From Rhodamnia argentea (lineage: Eukaryota; Streptophyta; Magnoliopsida; Myrtales; Myrtaceae): a stretch of DNA of 64,000 nucleotides. The notes under the pieces were generated by a model. It was given only the letters and a program-made list of their open reading frames with translations, was not told the DNA's origin and searched no databases. Below, piece by piece: positions 62,620-64,000 of this stretch (positions are counted from its first letter, which is position 1; every line of letters starts with the position of its first letter). The translations under genes and the position numbers were made by a program. The stretch is from the NCBI RefSeq assembly GCF_020921035.1, contig NC_063158.1, forward strand, positions 22,244,178 to 22,308,177, given 5' to 3'.

Positions 62620-63000
62620 TGTTAGGAACGCATAGTAGAAGTCCGACACATTCACTCGAGGAGATTGCCAAGAGAGAGCCCAAGTCCAAACCCGTTAATA
62701 TATCAAGTTGAATCCATCTTTACTTAAAAGTTTAAGCCAATGAGTTAACTATCCATGTCAAACACCGGAACAAATTGGAGGCCCACCAATCAACCATCGG
62801 TTCTGATCCCAATTGTTGAAAGTGCACAGTAGAAGTCCGATACCTTTACTAAGGGAGATCGTCAAGAGGGAACCCAACTCCGAGCCCGTCAACATATCCA
62901 ATTAGATCTACCTTCACTCAAAAGCTTAAGCCAATAAGTTAGGGGTCAACTATGATATATTAACCGCTCAACGCCACATCAATTCTCCAATATGGAGCTT
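62620..63000 (-). mobile_element. TRIM-type LTR retroelement remnant, minus orientation
   Basis: Two direct repeats starting TGTTAGGAACGCATAGTAGAAG (62620) and TGTTGAAAGTGCACAGTAGAAG (62814) share AGTAGAAGTCCGA, CCCGT and AAGCCAAT blocks and are the LTRs. Between them, just left of the second, GGTTCTGATCCCA (reverse complement TGGGATCAGAACC) is a primer-binding site of initiator tRNA-Met type. There is no coding capacity. The LTRs differ at many positions, so the element is old; the outer right boundary is uncertain. Confidence 0.7.
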
Positions 63001-63594
63001 TTCTAATACAACCCACGCATGCATCCTAATACATCTAACACTTAAAAAAAGATATTACTAATAGGAAAACCGACCACATAGTGCAATTGTACTGCACACA
63101 TGCATTACCTTTCTCCTTCTATGGAGTTAGACGACACTGATGGCCACAATTTATCTCAGTGCATTAAATACAAAGTCAGGCATTAAAATATGTGGCTTAC
63201 TTTTTGATTTTAATTTTTGGGGCCAGTATGGATACCAATTCAATTATGAGATTTAAAAAAAATTTATTTTAATCCTAAGTCTTTGCGCGAAATTCCTACA
63301 TGGTCCATCAGATCAACCCGTCGGCAATTTCCGGGTAAGATATCAAAACTCATTATTGATCGATGAGTTATTGTGCATGCTTGAATGGTTCAATTACGTA
63401 TTTCTGACACAACCTTCATTAATTCTATGTACCGGACTTTGGGTCATTTAATTGCAGGACCACGATGGACCCTAGTGTCGGTACTCTTTCCGGAGAAGAG
63501 CTGTCATTATTAAAATGCTTTATGCCCTTCAGAAGTTCAACCCCAGCAACAGTAAATCAACTGCCGGAGTGAGTTATTTTTAAGTATGTAAGAT
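63000..63594. other. Unassigned intergenic DNA
   Basis: Nothing recognisable as gene or repeat. Confidence 0.45.
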
Positions 63595-63845
63595 TACTTT
63601 TTGTCACCCCATTTCTTTCGCAAAAGGTAAGTAATTTAAAACATATATTTTTTTCTAAAAATGATTGCATACATCTTATAAAAATAAATAAACTAAAAAT
63701 ATTCGCATCTTCTATGAAAATATTTGAACATAAATAATTAACGACACTGAAAATATTATTCATTAATTAATCACTTTAAACGATATCGATGATTATTTGT
63801 AAAAAAAAATTAAGAATTATTTAATTTTTTGCGAAACAAAGTTTG
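63595..63845. mobile_element. MITE, same family as 61093-61338
   Basis: The left arm CCATTTCTTTCGCAAAAGGTAAGTAATTTAAAA pairs with the reverse complement of the right arm, CTTTGTTTCGCAAAAAATTAAATAATT. ATTGCATACATCTT and ATCGATATCGTTT lie near the inner ends of the two arms. No coding sequence. Confidence 0.7.
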
Positions 63846-64000
63846 GTCCATACAGCACTGGACTCTGATTTTCGTCGCTAGGTGTGCAAAATCATTCGAA
63901 TTGCCACGTCAAGACATTTTGATGATGTGATGGGTGGACGTGATGAAGGATATTGAAGTTTGGTCGCTATCGGCCTTACCTAATGAGATGACAAATCGAG

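Overview
This is a stretch of a plant (dicot) nuclear chromosome. The signs are short-exon genes with GT-AG introns, AT-rich intergenic DNA full of small non-autonomous transposons, a nuclear chloroplast-targeted Mg-chelatase gene, and plant-specific families (BAHD, GDSL lipase, DC1). The lineage cannot be fixed from sequence alone; a woody rosid such as Myrtaceae is a guess.

Seven genes can be traced codon by codon with consistent intron phases. In order they are: a BAHD acyltransferase (+, 3 exons, 5599-7509); CHLI, the Mg-chelatase ATPase subunit (+, 3 exons, 8482-10329); a CoA-type NUDIX hydrolase (-, 4 exons, 11459-13240); API5 (-, 16 exons, 24150-31992); the F1-ATPase assembly factor ATP11/ATPAF1 (-, 4 exons, 34677-38338); and two GDSL esterase/lipases lying tail to tail (+ 46594-50922 and - 56654-59736, 5 exons each). 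The left 3.2 kb holds a decayed and internally duplicated gene resembling Arabidopsis At4g18490.

Layout: 0-13 kb is gene-dense. Between 13.4 and 17 kb lies a broken tandem copy of the CHLI tail plus the NUDIX gene, cut by a TRIM retroelement. From 18 to 22.7 kb there are two decayed DC1-domain gene copies with duplicated flanks. From 24 to 38.4 kb API5 and ATP11 lie head to tail. From 38.4 to 46.5 kb there is no gene, only inverted-repeat transposons and GC-rich repeat cores. From 46.6 to 59.8 kb the GDSL pair flanks transposon-rich DNA. The last 4 kb holds MITEs and a TRIM.

The neighbouring genes do not form a pathway. From memory, CHLI next to an At4g18490-like gene, and API5 next to ATP11, are both neighbour pairs in Arabidopsis, so the window looks like conserved micro-synteny blocks broken up by local duplication and transposons. 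I found no new multi-gene system. The most notable points are the duplication history at 9.9-20.6 kb, a GC-AG intron in one GDSL gene, a (TC)28 tract starting at a splice donor in the other, a solo LTR with perfect target-site duplication, and a Mutator-like insertion whose empty site can be compared inside the window.
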